Assembly (NCBI GenBank): GCA_021733985.1
Contig: JAIPJT010000018.1
Location: 1 to 45,835, forward strand
Source of the DNA: Victivallales bacterium
Lineage (GTDB): Bacteria; Verrucomicrobiota; Lentisphaeria; Victivallales; GWF2-38-69
Length of the DNA: 45,835 nt
Direction: 5' to 3'
Each line of letters starts with the position of its first letter. The first letter of the stretch is position 1. Shown here piece by piece: positions 34,538 through 43,633 of this stretch. Below the pieces are notes generated by a model, which was not told the origin of the DNA, did no database searches, and was given only the letters and a program-made list of their open reading frames with translations. Made by a program: the position numbers and the translations under genes.

Positions 34538-34779
34538 TGAAGCAAATAGGTAGGTCGCAACCCTGTTCAGTATAATACTGCGAGTACAGTATAAGATGGA
34601 TAAAGCTGCCTGCCCTGCGTAGTACTTAAGCGGTACGTAGCAGCAGGGTGAGGCACAGCCCCGCGACTGCGGGGGGAAAGGCTTAGCGCAACGTAATACA
34701 GCAGCATCGTTTATAAATATGTTATATTTTGACATTTACATAGTAAATTTGCCCTGATATAATAATTGTTGTTTCAGGG
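34538..34779 (+). repeat. structured GC-rich repeat, copy A (upstream of tdh)
   Basis: About 240 bases that align along their whole length with copy B at 38046. Successive hairpins are CAGTAT-A-ATACTG (34568-34580), a long stem GCCT/CCCTGC/GTAC with GTAC/GCAGGG/AGGC (34608-34654), CCCCGC-GACT-GCGGGG (34659-34674), and the terminal CCCTGA...TCAGGG (34752-34779). A conserved GGCTTAGCGC follows the third hairpin. No open frame is shared between copies. It ends 34 bases before tdh. Confidence 0.75.
34735..34763 (+). promoter_or_regulatory. promoter for tdh-kbl carried by repeat copy A
   Basis: TTTACA (34735-34740) and a perfect TATAAT (34758-34763) have the optimal 17-base spacing. The -10 box lies inside the terminal hairpin of the repeat. 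Transcription would start near 34770, giving a leader of about 45 bases before tdh. Confidence 0.6.
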
Positions 34780-34813
34780 TAGATGTTGCATATATATAAA
34801 ACAGGAGAAACTT

Positions 34814-35851
34814 ATGGAGAAAATGAAAGCTTTGGTAAAGGCTAAACCGGAGCCGGGTTTATGGCTTGATGAAGTGCCCGTACCTGAAATAGGGAAAAAC
34901 GAAGTATTAATTAAAATACAGAAAACTGCAATATGCGGCACAGATGTACATATTTACAACTGGGATAAGTGGTCTCAGAAAACTATACCTGTCCCGATGC
35001 ATGTTGGGCATGAGTTTGTCGGGCATATAGTAGACAAAGGTTCAAATGTGAAAGCTTTTGAGTTAGGAGAACTTGTTACTGGCGAAGGGCATATCGTTTG
35101 TGGAAAATGCAGAAACTGTCTGGCCGGAAGGCGGCATCTCTGTAAGGATACAATGGGAGTAGGTGTAAACAGACCGGGAGCTTTTGCAGAATATCTTGCT
35201 ATTCCGCAGTCTAATGTCTGGCTGTGTGATCCGAATATTCCGAGAGATGTAATTTCAATATTTGATCCTCTTGGGAATGCTGTCCACACTGCATTAAGTT
35301 TTGATCTTGTCGGAGAGGATGTACTGATAACCGGAGCCGGTCCGATAGGGATAATGGCTGCCGCTGTAGCTAAGCATGCAGGAGCCAGGCATGTTGTCGT
35401 TACAGATATCAATGATTATAGGCTGAGTCTTGCTGAAAAAATGGGGGCCACAAAGGTGGTTAATATAGCAGATGAAGAGCTGAAAAATGTTATGAAGCGG
35501 CTTGAAATGAAAGAAGGCTTTGATGTGGGGTTAGAAATGTCCGGAAATAATTCCGCCTTTAATACTATGCTTGATAACATGTTTCATGGTGGCAAAATAG
35601 CGCTTCTGGGAATCTTGCCTGAAAATACGGAAGTGGACTGGGATAAAATTGTTTTTAACGGAATTACAGTTAAGGGTATTTATGGCAGAAAAATATATGA
35701 AACCTGGTATAAAATGACCAGTATTATTCAATCGGGTGTAGATTTTATGCCTGTAATAACGCATCGCTACAGTTATGAAGATTTCGTTAAAGGTTTTGAA
35801 GTTATGCGTTCAGGTAAATCCGGAAAAGTTATTTTAAACTGGGAAGATTAA
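34814..35851 (+). CDS. tdh: L-threonine 3-dehydrogenase
   Basis: 345 residues from ATG 34814, chosen because AGGAG lies seven bases before it; the frame is open to 34766 but that extension is Cys-rich and unlike the family. The protein is a zinc medium-chain dehydrogenase. The catalytic zinc site is [12 protein letters not shown] with G-H-E-F-V-G, the structural zinc site is [15 protein letters not shown], and the Rossmann motif is G-A-G-P-I-G. I-Y-N-W-D is typical of Tdh rather than other alcohol dehydrogenases. It oxidises threonine to 2-amino-3-oxobutyrate, which the next gene's enzyme cleaves. The gap to kbl is 24 bases. Confidence 0.95.
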   Translation: MEKMKALVKAKPEPGLWLDEVPVPEIGKNEVLIKIQKTAICGTDVHIYNWDKWSQKTIPVPMHVGHEFVGHIVDKGSNVKAFELGELVTGEGHIVCGKCRNCLAGRRHLCKDTMGVGVNRPGAFAEYLAIPQSNVWLCDPNIPRDVISIFDPLGNAVHTALSFDLVGEDVLITGAGPIGIMAAAVAKHAGARHVVVTDINDYRLSLAEKMGATKVVNIADEELKNVMKRLEMKEGFDVGLEMSGNNSAFNTMLDNMFHGGKIALLGILPENTEVDWDKIVFNGITVKGIYGRKIYETWYKMTSIIQSGVDFMPVITHRYSYEDFVKGFEVMRSGKSGKVILNWED

Positions 35852-35875
35852 ATATTTCAAAGAGGAGAATTTAAT

Positions 35876-37060
35876 ATGTATGGCAAAATGAAAAAGTATG
35901 TCGAAAATGAGCTGGAATCCATTAAAACAGCAGGACTATACAAAGATGAAAGAATCATTACCAGTCCCCAGAAAGCAAATATAAGTGTATCTTCAGGCCG
36001 GGAAGTCCTGAATATGTGTGCTAATAACTATTTAGGCCTGTCTGACAATCAGGAAATAATTGATGCAGTTAAAGATGGGCTTGACAAATGGGGTTACGGC
36101 CTTTCTTCTGTCCGTTTTATATGCGGCACACAGGAAATTCATAAAAAACTCGAACATGAAATATCAGATTTTCTTGAAACAGAAAGTACCATACTTTACA
36201 GCTCATGTTTTGATGCTAACGGAGGACTGTTTGAAACACTGCTTGGTAAGGAAGACGCTATCATAAGTGATGCTTTAAACCATGCAAGCATAATTGACGG
36301 AGTAAGGCTTAGCAAGGCAAAACGTTTCCGTTACAGTAATAACAACATGGAGGAACTGGAAGAAAAACTTAAAGAGGCACAGGATTGCAGATTTAGAATG
36401 ATAGCAACAGACGGTGTATTTTCAATGGACGGGGTTATTGCGAATCTTAATAAAATTTGTGACCTCGCAGAAAAATATGAAGCGCTGGTAATGGTGGATG
36501 ATTCTCATGCTGTAGGCTTTATGGGGAAAAAAGGGAAAGGCACACATGAATACTGTAATGTAATGGACAGAGTTGATGTTATTACCGGTACCCTTGGAAA
36601 AGCCCTTGGCGGAGCCAGTGGTGGTTATACAAGCGGACCTAAAGAGATCATAGACTTACTGCGTCAGCGGTCAAGGCCTTATCTGTTTTCCAATACTCTT
36701 GCACCTGCAGTCGCTTTGGGTTCACTCAAAATGTTTGAAATTCTCAAAAATTCGACAGAATTAAGAGATAAACTCGAAGATAACACAAAATATTTCAGAG
36801 AAAAAATAGCCGACCTTGGGCTGCATATTGTGCCTGGAGTCCATCCGATAGTACCTGTTATGCTTTATGATGCTGTAAAAGCTCAGAAGATGGCTTCCCG
36901 AATGCTTGAGCTGGGGGTGTATGTAATCGGATTTTCTTATCCTGTAGTACCAAAGGGACAGGCAAGAATCAGAACTCAGATTTCTGCAGCGCATACAAAA
37001 AAGGATCTGGATTTTGCTGTAAAAGTTTTTGCTCAGGTCAAAAAAGAGCTGGATATATAA
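35876..37060 (+). CDS. kbl: glycine C-acetyltransferase (2-amino-3-ketobutyrate CoA ligase)
   Basis: 394 residues, a PLP-dependent alpha-oxoamine synthase of standard length. Motifs are N-N-Y-L-G-L near residue 50, [18 protein letters not shown], and the PLP lysine in [15 protein letters not shown]. It converts the Tdh product and CoA to glycine and acetyl-CoA. The pair with tdh is the classical threonine-degradation operon. AGAGGAG lies before the ATG. Confidence 0.95.
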   Translation: MYGKMKKYVENELESIKTAGLYKDERIITSPQKANISVSSGREVLNMCANNYLGLSDNQEIIDAVKDGLDKWGYGLSSVRFICGTQEIHKKLEHEISDFLETESTILYSSCFDANGGLFETLLGKEDAIISDALNHASIIDGVRLSKAKRFRYSNNNMEELEEKLKEAQDCRFRMIATDGVFSMDGVIANLNKICDLAEKYEALVMVDDSHAVGFMGKKGKGTHEYCNVMDRVDVITGTLGKALGGASGGYTSGPKEIIDLLRQRSRPYLFSNTLAPAVALGSLKMFEILKNSTELRDKLEDNTKYFREKIADLGLHIVPGVHPIVPVMLYDAVKAQKMASRMLELGVYVIGFSYPVVPKGQARIRTQISAAHTKKDLDFAVKVFAQVKKELDI

Positions 37061-37102
37061 TAAATTATATTTTATGTTTATTTAAATGGACGAGCTAATT
37101 AG

Positions 37103-37984
37103 ATGGATTATGTAGAACAATTAAAGAATTTACCTAAAAAACATGATTTTTTTATTGGTTTTGACAGCGACGGCTGTGTTTTTGATACAATGGAAGTTAA
37201 GCATAAAGAATGCTTCTGTCCCAACTTTATAAAGCATTTTAAGCTACAGGCAGGGAGTAAATATGCCAGAGAAGTTTGGGAGTTTGTCAATCTCTATAGT
37301 AAAACTCGCGGTTGCAACAGATTTTTCGCTGTTAAGCATACACTTGCGTTTATGAGAGAGCGCAAAGAGTTTTCCGAAAGACAAATAGTTATTCCTGATA
37401 TGAATGAAATGCAAGAATGGATAGAGGAGGAAACAAAGCTTGGGAATCCCGCACTGGAGGCTGAAGTTGATGAAACTGAAAGCAGGGAATTGTTGGATTT
37501 ACTTTCCTGGAGCAGAGAGGTAAATGAGTCAATTGCACAAATAGTCCATGGCATCCCGCCTTTTCCCGGTGTTAAAAAAGTGCTTGAGAAAGGCTGCGGC
37601 AGGGCAGATATGATAGTAGTATCACAAACACCTGTCGATGCGCTTACCCGCGAATGGAGAGAGAACGGTATAGATTCTTACCTCAGCTTAATAGCCGGAC
37701 AGGAATACGGCACTAAAAATGAACATTTAAAATATGCGGCTTTCGGTAAGTACGATCCGGGAAAAATATTGATGATCGGAGATGCTCCGGGAGACCTTAA
37801 AGCTTCAAAGGCAAATGGAGCCCTATTTTATCCAATAATTCCCGGAAGTGAAGAATATTCATGGTCTAAACTTGCAGAGGAAGGTATTGAAAATTTTTTC
37901 AACGGTAAATATGCAGGGGCTTACCAGGACAGTTTACTTGACGATTTTGATAAAGCTTTGCCCGAAGAACCGCCTTGGAGATAA
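37103..37984 (+). CDS. HAD-superfamily hydrolase
   Basis: 293 residues. The first catalytic motif is F-D-S-D-G-C-V-F-D-T (Asp21 and Asp23), and the metal-binding motif IV is M-I-G-D-A-P-G-D-L. Between them is a large helical cap (about 35-160). V-V-S-Q-T-P (about residue 172) is motif II. The substrate is probably a phosphorylated metabolite. The gene lies 42 bases after kbl and before gnd, so a sugar- or threonine-linked phosphatase role is possible but unproven. The ribosome binding site is weak. The Ser between the two Asp of motif I is a minor deviation from D-x-D/T-G-T and is seen in some relatives. Confidence 0.75.
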   Translation: MDYVEQLKNLPKKHDFFIGFDSDGCVFDTMEVKHKECFCPNFIKHFKLQAGSKYAREVWEFVNLYSKTRGCNRFFAVKHTLAFMRERKEFSERQIVIPDMNEMQEWIEEETKLGNPALEAEVDETESRELLDLLSWSREVNESIAQIVHGIPPFPGVKKVLEKGCGRADMIVVSQTPVDALTREWRENGIDSYLSLIAGQEYGTKNEHLKYAAFGKYDPGKILMIGDAPGDLKASKANGALFYPIIPGSEEYSWSKLAEEGIENFFNGKYAGAYQDSLLDDFDKALPEEPPWR

Positions 37985-38045
37985 TTGTTGTTTTTTTTAA
38001 ATGGAAAATTAATTTTGATGTTTGTACGGCTAAGTGTAATCTTTT

Positions 38046-38269
38046 CTGTAACAAAAAGGTCGCGTAACCCGGCCCCTGTAATGCGTTACAGGATGGTTGA
38101 AACTGCCTGCCCTGCACAGTACCGTAAAAACATTACGAAGCAGGTGAACGACAGCCCCGAGACTGCAGTGCGACGGGTTAGCGCGCCGGAAATACTGCAT
38201 TGTTTATAATGTGCTATATTTTTTAATAAACAGAGAGTTTACCCTGATATAATAAATGATGTTTCAGGG
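38046..38269 (+). repeat. structured GC-rich repeat, copy B (upstream of gnd)
   Basis: Aligns with copy A over its length. It keeps a CCTGTAA-TGCG-TTACAGG hairpin (38075-38092), CCTGC/GCAGG with inner CGTAA/TTACG (38111-38144), the G(G/C)TTAGCGC motif near 38175, and the terminal CCCTGA...TCAGGG (38242-38269). Several stem sequences differ from copy A but still pair. TATAAT is kept at 38248-38253, though its -35 region is poor here. The remainder of 37985-38391 is AT-rich. Confidence 0.75.
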
Positions 38270-38391
38270 AGGAGCTGCCCGGAAAGAATTTTCGTTTAAA
38301 GCTTCTAATTATTATTAGATTTTTATGGAGCGTTTAACTGTAAAAATTGATTATTGCATGATTGTTTTCATTATAAGAAAAAGGTTTTATT

Positions 38392-39849
38392 ATGACAAAA
38401 AAAGCTGATATCGGATTTGTGGGTTTGGCTGTAATGGGAGAAAACCTTGTGCTGAATATGGAGAGCAAAGGCTTTACTGTTGCAGTATTTAATCGAACGA
38501 CTGAAAAGGTCGATAAATTTGTTGGCGGCCGGGGGAAAGGTAAAAAAATTATTGGGTGTCACAGTATAGAAACTTTATGTAAAAACCTTGAAAAGCCTCG
38601 TAAAATAATGATAATGGTTAAGGCCGGTAATCCTGTAGATAAAATTATTAAAACAGCTTTGCCTTATCTTGAAGAAGGCGACATTATTATAGACGGCGGA
38701 AACAGCCACTTTTCCGATTCGGTAAGAAGAACAGGAGATCTTGCAGAAAGAGGAATTCTTTTTGTGGGAACAGGTATTTCCGGCGGAGAAGAGGGCGCAT
38801 TGAAAGGTCCCTCAATAATGCCCGGCGGCGCACCGGAAGCCTGGCCGCATGTGAAGCCTGTATTTCAGGCTGTTGCAGCTAAAGCACCGGATGGTTCCCC
38901 ATGCTGCGAATGGGTGGGAAAAGAAGGAGCCGGCCATTTTGTAAAAATGGTCCACAACGGAATTGAATACGGTGATATGCAGATGATATGCGAAGCATAT
39001 AACCTTATGAAAAACATTTTGGGGTTGACTCCGGAAGAGCTTCATTCTGTTTTTGATAATTGGAATAAAGGAGAACTTGACAGTTATCTTATTGAAATTA
39101 CCCGAGATATTTTCAAAGAAAAAGATCCCGAAACCGGGAAATATGTTATAGATATAGTTCTTGATACTGCAGGCCAGAAAGGTACAGGGAAGTGGACAGG
39201 CGAAAGCGGGCTGGACCTTGGAATTGCAATCCCCACGATTGCAGAAGCTGTTTTTGCAAGATGCGTTTCAGCAGTAAAAGAAGAGCGTGTTGAAGCCTCT
39301 AAAGTTTTAAAAGGGCCCGGGACGGTTTTTGAAGGAAACAAAAAGGAATTTATAGAAGATATCAGAAAGGCTCTTTATGCATCCAAAATATGTTCGTATG
39401 CCCAGGGGTATCAGCTGATGAGAGCTGCTGCACATGAATACGGATGGAAACTGAATTACGGTGAAATAGCTTTAATGTGGCGAAGCGGATGTATTATCAG
39501 AGCAAAATTCCTCGGAGATATAAAATCGGCATTTAATAAAAAACCTGATTTGGCGAATCTGCTCCTTGATCCTTTTTTTAATAATATAATTGAAGGCTGT
39601 CAGGCTTCATGGAGAAAAGTTGTAGCTAAGGCGTTAGAGCTTGGAGTCCCGGTTCCGGCATTTTCCTCTGCACTCTGTTATTATGATTCCTACAGGTCAG
39701 CGGTACTGCCGGCAAATCTGCTGCAGTCCCAGAGAGATTATTTCGGAGCTCATACTTACGAAAGAATAGACAGGCCGCGCGGGCAGTTTTTTCATACTGA
39801 CTGGTGCAAACTGGGCGGAACAACGACTTCTTCGACATATGAGGTTTAG
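38392..39849 (+). CDS. gnd: 6-phosphogluconate dehydrogenase (decarboxylating)
   Basis: 485 residues, the long bacterial form. The NADP-binding motif is G-L-A-V-M-G-E-N-L with F-N-R-T-T; the substrate site has [19 protein letters not shown] and the catalytic lysine in [20 protein letters not shown] and a late [11 protein letters not shown] confirm the family. It produces ribulose 5-phosphate, CO2 and NADPH in the oxidative pentose phosphate pathway. No zwf or pgl gene is in the window. It stands alone behind repeat copy B. Confidence 0.96.
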   Translation: MTKKADIGFVGLAVMGENLVLNMESKGFTVAVFNRTTEKVDKFVGGRGKGKKIIGCHSIETLCKNLEKPRKIMIMVKAGNPVDKIIKTALPYLEEGDIIIDGGNSHFSDSVRRTGDLAERGILFVGTGISGGEEGALKGPSIMPGGAPEAWPHVKPVFQAVAAKAPDGSPCCEWVGKEGAGHFVKMVHNGIEYGDMQMICEAYNLMKNILGLTPEELHSVFDNWNKGELDSYLIEITRDIFKEKDPETGKYVIDIVLDTAGQKGTGKWTGESGLDLGIAIPTIAEAVFARCVSAVKEERVEASKVLKGPGTVFEGNKKEFIEDIRKALYASKICSYAQGYQLMRAAAHEYGWKLNYGEIALMWRSGCIIRAKFLGDIKSAFNKKPDLANLLLDPFFNNIIEGCQASWRKVVAKALELGVPVPAFSSALCYYDSYRSAVLPANLLQSQRDYFGAHTYERIDRPRGQFFHTDWCKLGGTTTSSTYEV

Positions 39850-40061
39850 TTCGCTTTAATAACCGGAGGGGATGCGTTTTACAAATAAATTTTTCCCTGC
39901 CTGCCCCTTATTTTAATTTAAATTTTACTTTAGCTAAAGTAAAATTTGGAAGGAAATTGGATAAATCAAAAAAGATAAGATTTTCCGTCACGTTTATTCT
40001 CCAAATATTCTTTTTCTGCAATACTGAGCTGTTTCTTTTTTAAATCGTATAATTTTATTAT

Positions 40062-40165
40062 ACATTTAACAATAATGCTGCATTGCGGCGCGCTAAGCCG
40101 TCGCCCCGGAGTAGCGGGGCTATGGCTGACACGGTCGGAGATCGCGCCCTACCTTTTGTTTCAGA
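40062..40165 (-). repeat. structured GC-rich repeat, copy C (shortened, inverted)
   Basis: Read on the minus strand it begins like copies A and B (TGAAACAAAAGGTAGG), then jumps to the third hairpin (GCCCCG/CGGGGC, 40103-40120) and the GGCTTAGCGCGCCG motif, which is closest to copy B. The first two hairpins and the terminal CCCTGA hairpin are missing. It lies between gnd and a pseudouridine synthase gene. The rest of 39850-40281 holds no gene. Confidence 0.6.
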
Positions 40166-40225
40166 AAAGATTAAACTTCGTCGTGCGAAGATCAAGCTGA
40201 TTAAGTTATTAATAATAAGTGATAT

Positions 40226-40250
40226 AAACTTGAAACCAGAAACTTTAGTT
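40226..40250 (+). repeat. 25-base dispersed repeat, second copy
   Basis: Exactly the same 25 bases (core ACTTGAAACCAGAAACTTTA) occur at 32948-32972 in the same orientation. Both are intergenic. It lies 60 bases beyond repeat copy C and just before a CAGAC-TTTTC-GTCTG hairpin (40259-40273), which sits immediately downstream of the minus-strand pseudouridine synthase gene. Confidence 0.7.
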
Positions 40251-40281
40251 TTAAGTAGCAGACTTTTCGTCTGACATTTAA

Positions 40282-41028
40282 TTAATTTTTCAATGCTTTG
40301 TTAAGCTCAGATGGAGTTAAGTACTTCCACTTTCCTTCCGGCAAGTCCTGGAGTCTTAGATTTCCTATTGCCACACGTTTAAGTTCTACTACATTGTTTT
40401 TGAAACGCTTTACCAGTCGCCTTATTTCTCTTTTTTTCCCTTCGTTTAAAATAAACTTATATTTTGCAGGAGCAATTTTTTCCACTTTCAAGGCTTTCAA
40501 GGTTTCACCCGAATCGATTATCCCTTCAGTTATTTCTATAATATTTCTGAAAGTAAGTTCTTTTTCCAATGTTACGAAATATGTTTTTGTTATTTGATTC
40601 TTGGGATGCATTAACCGATTTGCAAAAACGCCGTCGTTTGTAAAGAGTATTAATCCTTCACTGTTTTTATCCAGCCTGCCAATACTGAAAAGCCTTGTGT
40701 CAGGTACAGTTATGAGATCTACAGCTTTTTTGTCTGCATAAGGATCGGAGTTTGTGCATGTGTAACCCGGAGGCTTATTTAGCTTTATATAGACAGGTTT
40801 CTGAATTGTTACAAGTTTATTGTCAAACTTCACTTTAACTTCCGAGTTAATCAGCATGCTGGGTTCTTTAACAATAATTCCGTTAACACTTATTCTGCCT
40901 TTTAGTATTAATTCAAAGGATTTCCTCCGGGACGCAATCCCTGATGAGGTTAAAAACTTGATAAGTTTAATCGGGTATTTGGTTTTTTCGCAAAAATTAT
41001 TATATGTCATCCTTATTAAGGCTCCCAA
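40282..41028 (-). CDS. rRNA pseudouridine synthase, RsuA/RluB/RluE/RluF family
   Basis: 248 residues. An N-terminal S4 RNA-binding domain (about 20-75, I-K-L-I-K-F-L-T-S-S-G-I-A-S-R-R-K) is followed by the synthase domain with K-P-P-G-Y and the catalytic aspartate in G-R-L-D-K-N-S-E-G-L (Asp120). K-K-R-E-I-R-R and a short C-terminus match the RluB/RluF branch rather than RsuA, but I cannot name the target uridine. Two starts are possible (41028 or 41010); neither has a clear ribosome binding site. Confidence 0.88.
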   Translation of the reverse strand: MGALIRMTYNNFCEKTKYPIKLIKFLTSSGIASRRKSFELILKGRISVNGIIVKEPSMLINSEVKVKFDNKLVTIQKPVYIKLNKPPGYTCTNSDPYADKKAVDLITVPDTRLFSIGRLDKNSEGLILFTNDGVFANRLMHPKNQITKTYFVTLEKELTFRNIIEITEGIIDSGETLKALKVEKIAPAKYKFILNEGKKREIRRLVKRFKNNVVELKRVAIGNLRLQDLPEGKWKYLTPSELNKALKN

Positions 41029-41479
41029 TATAATGTATAAACTATGACATTAGAAAATGCCGGTATGGCTATAACTTCTAAAGTTAATTTACCAGTACAC
41101 AGGTTTCAGAAATTGAAACTATTTGAATTATGATTGAAACGGTACAAATATACGGTGCTAATACAGCATCAATAGGTGCACCGATTTTTTGTCCGGAATT
41201 CCAAATAACAGCTCTTATTTCGAGAATTTTATTTTCTGGAGTTCCAGCCCATTTATATTTTCTCCTTGAAATTACTTTTATTTAATAATATGCTTTTATA
41301 TATACAAAATATAGTAAGTTACTCTCAAATTCACGGAATCAGGTTATACAAAAGCCGATTTAATTTTCGAAAATCTCGAAAATCAATCGTAGTGTGTATA
41401 TATTAATAAAATTAATTTTATTTATAGACTTTACAATTCAATTTAATTTAAATTATAGATATTATAACAAGGCGGTTTT
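41029..41479. other. intergenic region with a terminator-like hairpin and a possible pyridoxal kinase promoter
   Basis: CGGTGC (41153-41158) pairs with GCACCG (41178-41183) and is followed by ATTTTTTG on the plus strand, which looks like a weak intrinsic terminator although no upstream plus-strand gene needs one here. TTTACA (41430-41435), 17 bases, then TTATAG (41453-41458) could be the promoter of the kinase gene. Nothing else is recognised. Confidence 0.4.
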
Positions 41480-42355
41480 ATGTCAAACCCTATACCAAAA
41501 GTTGCGGCAGTTCATGATCTTTCGGGTTTCGGGCGTTCGTCACTGGCTGTGGTCCTTCCTGTTCTCTCGTCTATGGGAATTCAGGTTTCATCCCTCCCGA
41601 CAGCTGTATTATCCACTCACAGCGAATATCCTGATTTCAGAATGGTTAATCTGACTGAATATTTAGAAGATTTTATACAGCATTGGGAAAAACTTAATAT
41701 AAAATTTAATGCAATATACAGCGGGTTTCTGGGATCAGATAAACAAATAGAGATAGTTAAAAAGCTGATTAAAACATTTTATACCGATGACCTACTGGTT
41801 GTGATTGATCCTGTGCTTGGAGATAACGGAGAGCTTTATGAACCGTTTAAAAAAAGCGGGATGGTTGCGAATATGAAAAACCTTATTAAAGATGCAGATA
41901 TTATTACTCCGAATATAACAGAGGCAGCGTTGCTCCTCGACAAAAGATATACAGAGGGCATTTATGAAAAAGAAGTAGTAGACTGGGCAAAACAGCTGGC
42001 TGAAAAAGGTCCGGATAAGGTTATTATTACAAGTGTTCCTGAAAAAAATAAAAAATTCACTTCTGTAATAGCTTATAATACACAGGATAAAAGAAGCTGG
42101 AAAGTTACATGCGATTATCTTCCTGCAAAATATCCTGGGACCGGTGATGCGTTCACAAGTGTAATTGTAGGTGCTTTGCTGCAGAATGACAGCCTCCCTG
42201 TTGCTGTAGAAAGAGCTGTACAGTTTATATCTTACAGTGTCAGGGCAGCTTTTGGACATGACTACGATCCTCTCGAAGGAGTATTGTTTGAAAAAGCCTT
42301 AAGCACCCTTTCTTATCCGGTAATGTCCTCGACCTATCAGCTGCTCGATTACTGA
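41480..42355 (+). CDS. pdxY: pyridoxal/pyridoxamine kinase
   Basis: 291 residues of the ribokinase-like superfamily, PdxK/PdxY branch. The start holds V-A-A-V-H-D-L-S-G-F-G-R-S-S-L, with L-P-V-L-S-S-M-G-I-Q-V next. V-V-I-D-P-V-L-G-D-N-G is the magnesium/substrate site, T-P-N-I-T-E-A follows, and the anion hole and catalytic base are in P-G-T-G-D-A-F (about 218-224). It phosphorylates B6 vitamers for PLP enzymes such as Kbl. PdxK and PdxY cannot be told apart safely, so the symbol is the best guess. It precedes rsmI by 24 bases. Confidence 0.88.
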   Translation: MSNPIPKVAAVHDLSGFGRSSLAVVLPVLSSMGIQVSSLPTAVLSTHSEYPDFRMVNLTEYLEDFIQHWEKLNIKFNAIYSGFLGSDKQIEIVKKLIKTFYTDDLLVVIDPVLGDNGELYEPFKKSGMVANMKNLIKDADIITPNITEAALLLDKRYTEGIYEKEVVDWAKQLAEKGPDKVIITSVPEKNKKFTSVIAYNTQDKRSWKVTCDYLPAKYPGTGDAFTSVIVGALLQNDSLPVAVERAVQFISYSVRAAFGHDYDPLEGVLFEKALSTLSYPVMSSTYQLLDY

Positions 42356-42379
42356 TAAAATTAATGAAAGCTTAACTTT

Positions 42380-43081
42380 ATGGAAAAAAACAAAGGTAAA
42401 CTCTCAATAGTAGCTACACCGATAGGTAATCTTGAAGATATGACTTACAGGGCTGTACGCATTCTCAAGGAAGCTGATATAATCGCAGCTGAAGATACCA
42501 GGAAAGCTAAAATTCTTTTAAATAAATATGAAATTGCTCCCCAAAAAATATACAGCCATCATATCCGGAATGAGCACAAGACAGCAGGCGGTATTGTCGA
42601 TGCAGTATTTTCCGGAAGTAAGGTTGCTGTTATAAGCGAAGCCGGGTGCCCCTGTGTTTCCGATCCCGGCTTTCTGGTAATCCGTGAAGCGCTAAAACAG
42701 CAAATTGAACCTGAGTTTATTCCCGGAGTTTCTTCGTTGACATTTGCTGCTATGGCTTCAGGGCTTCCCTCAGAAAGATTTACCTTTTATGGCTTTCTTC
42801 CGGCAAAAAAAGGTGCAAGACACAGGCTGCTCGGTGAAATTTCCGATTCAGAACTGACAGCGCTTATCTTTGAATCGCCGGTGAGGGTTAAACGTTTAGT
42901 TACTGAAATTATTGAATTTGTAGGTGCTGAGTGCGGTTTGTCTTTAATGCGCGAGGCAACGAAAATGCACGAAGAGATAATAAGAGGCAGCGCAGAGACG
43001 GTGCTAAAGAGAATTGAGGACAGAAACCTTAAGGGGGAATTCGTTATTGCTGTTTCTACAAAATATAAAGCCGATTATTAG
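42380..43081 (+). CDS. rsmI: 16S rRNA (cytidine(1402)-2'-O)-methyltransferase
   Basis: 233 residues of the tetrapyrrole-methylase-like family. The opening L-S-I-V-A-T-P-I-G-N-L-E-D-M-T-Y-R-A and A-A-E-D-T-R-K are diagnostic for RsmI; I-S-E-A-G-C-P-C-V-S-D-P-G and F-I-P-G-V-S-S follow, with F-Y-G-F-L-P. It methylates the ribose of C1402 in the decoding centre. It is about 50 residues shorter than E. coli RsmI and lacks the small C-terminal domain, as in many other bacteria. Confidence 0.95.
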   Translation: MEKNKGKLSIVATPIGNLEDMTYRAVRILKEADIIAAEDTRKAKILLNKYEIAPQKIYSHHIRNEHKTAGGIVDAVFSGSKVAVISEAGCPCVSDPGFLVIREALKQQIEPEFIPGVSSLTFAAMASGLPSERFTFYGFLPAKKGARHRLLGEISDSELTALIFESPVRVKRLVTEIIEFVGAECGLSLMREATKMHEEIIRGSAETVLKRIEDRNLKGEFVIAVSTKYKADY

Positions 43082-43201
43082 CTGTTTAAAGTTTTCAGGA
43101 AATCTCGATATATAATTAAATATGCATACTTTTATTATTTTCCGAATTAAGTTATAATTTAATCTATTCATGAAATTTAAATAATAATTAAGGATAAGAA
43201 A

Positions 43202-43516
43202 ATGCATGAAATTGTAACTTACAAGACTGTGGAGGGATATTTAGTCTGTTCATTTGCAGGGAGACTTGATACAGGAGTTACTGATATGATAGAGGATGAT
43301 TTGATAGACCATATTATGATTGCAGGGCTTCCTGTAAAATTTGATTTTCAAAATGTTGAATTTGTTTCCTCTCCATTTTTAAGAATAAGCATTAAAGCAG
43401 CGAGAGTTGCTCCTGGAATGGAAATAATTATTGTCAATGCTCTTTCTGTAATTAAAGAAGTTTATGACATGACAGGTCTGTCTAAAATGTTCAGGTTTGA
43501 AGATGTCAGAAAATAA
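43202..43516 (+). CDS. STAS-domain protein (anti-anti-sigma factor-like)
   Basis: 104 residues forming one STAS domain: the first strands G-Y-L-V-C-S-F-A-G-R-L-D-T, then K-F-D-F-Q-N-V-E-F-V-S-S-P-F-L-R. Ser57 aligns with the phosphorylated serine of SpoIIAA-type antagonists, with Ser56 in place of the usual aspartate. It could be the substrate of a SpoIIE-type phosphatase, and one is encoded at 23625. No anti-sigma kinase or sigma factor gene is adjacent, so its target is unknown. Confidence 0.82.
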   Translation: MHEIVTYKTVEGYLVCSFAGRLDTGVTDMIEDDLIDHIMIAGLPVKFDFQNVEFVSSPFLRISIKAARVAPGMEIIIVNALSVIKEVYDMTGLSKMFRFEDVRK

Positions 43517-43633
43517 CTGATAGATCGCAATAAGGCCGGGAATTCTTAATGTAAAAATACATAAGGAGTTTTGTACACACAGTAAGTAGCTGTTGCCTTT
43601 TAGAGTTTATGGAAGCTGAGTTTTTATTAATTT

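Noticed and set aside
40083-40274. 63-codon open frame after gnd
   Set aside because: It runs through repeat copy C and its hairpins; the coding potential comes from the GC-rich repeat and has no ribosome binding site.
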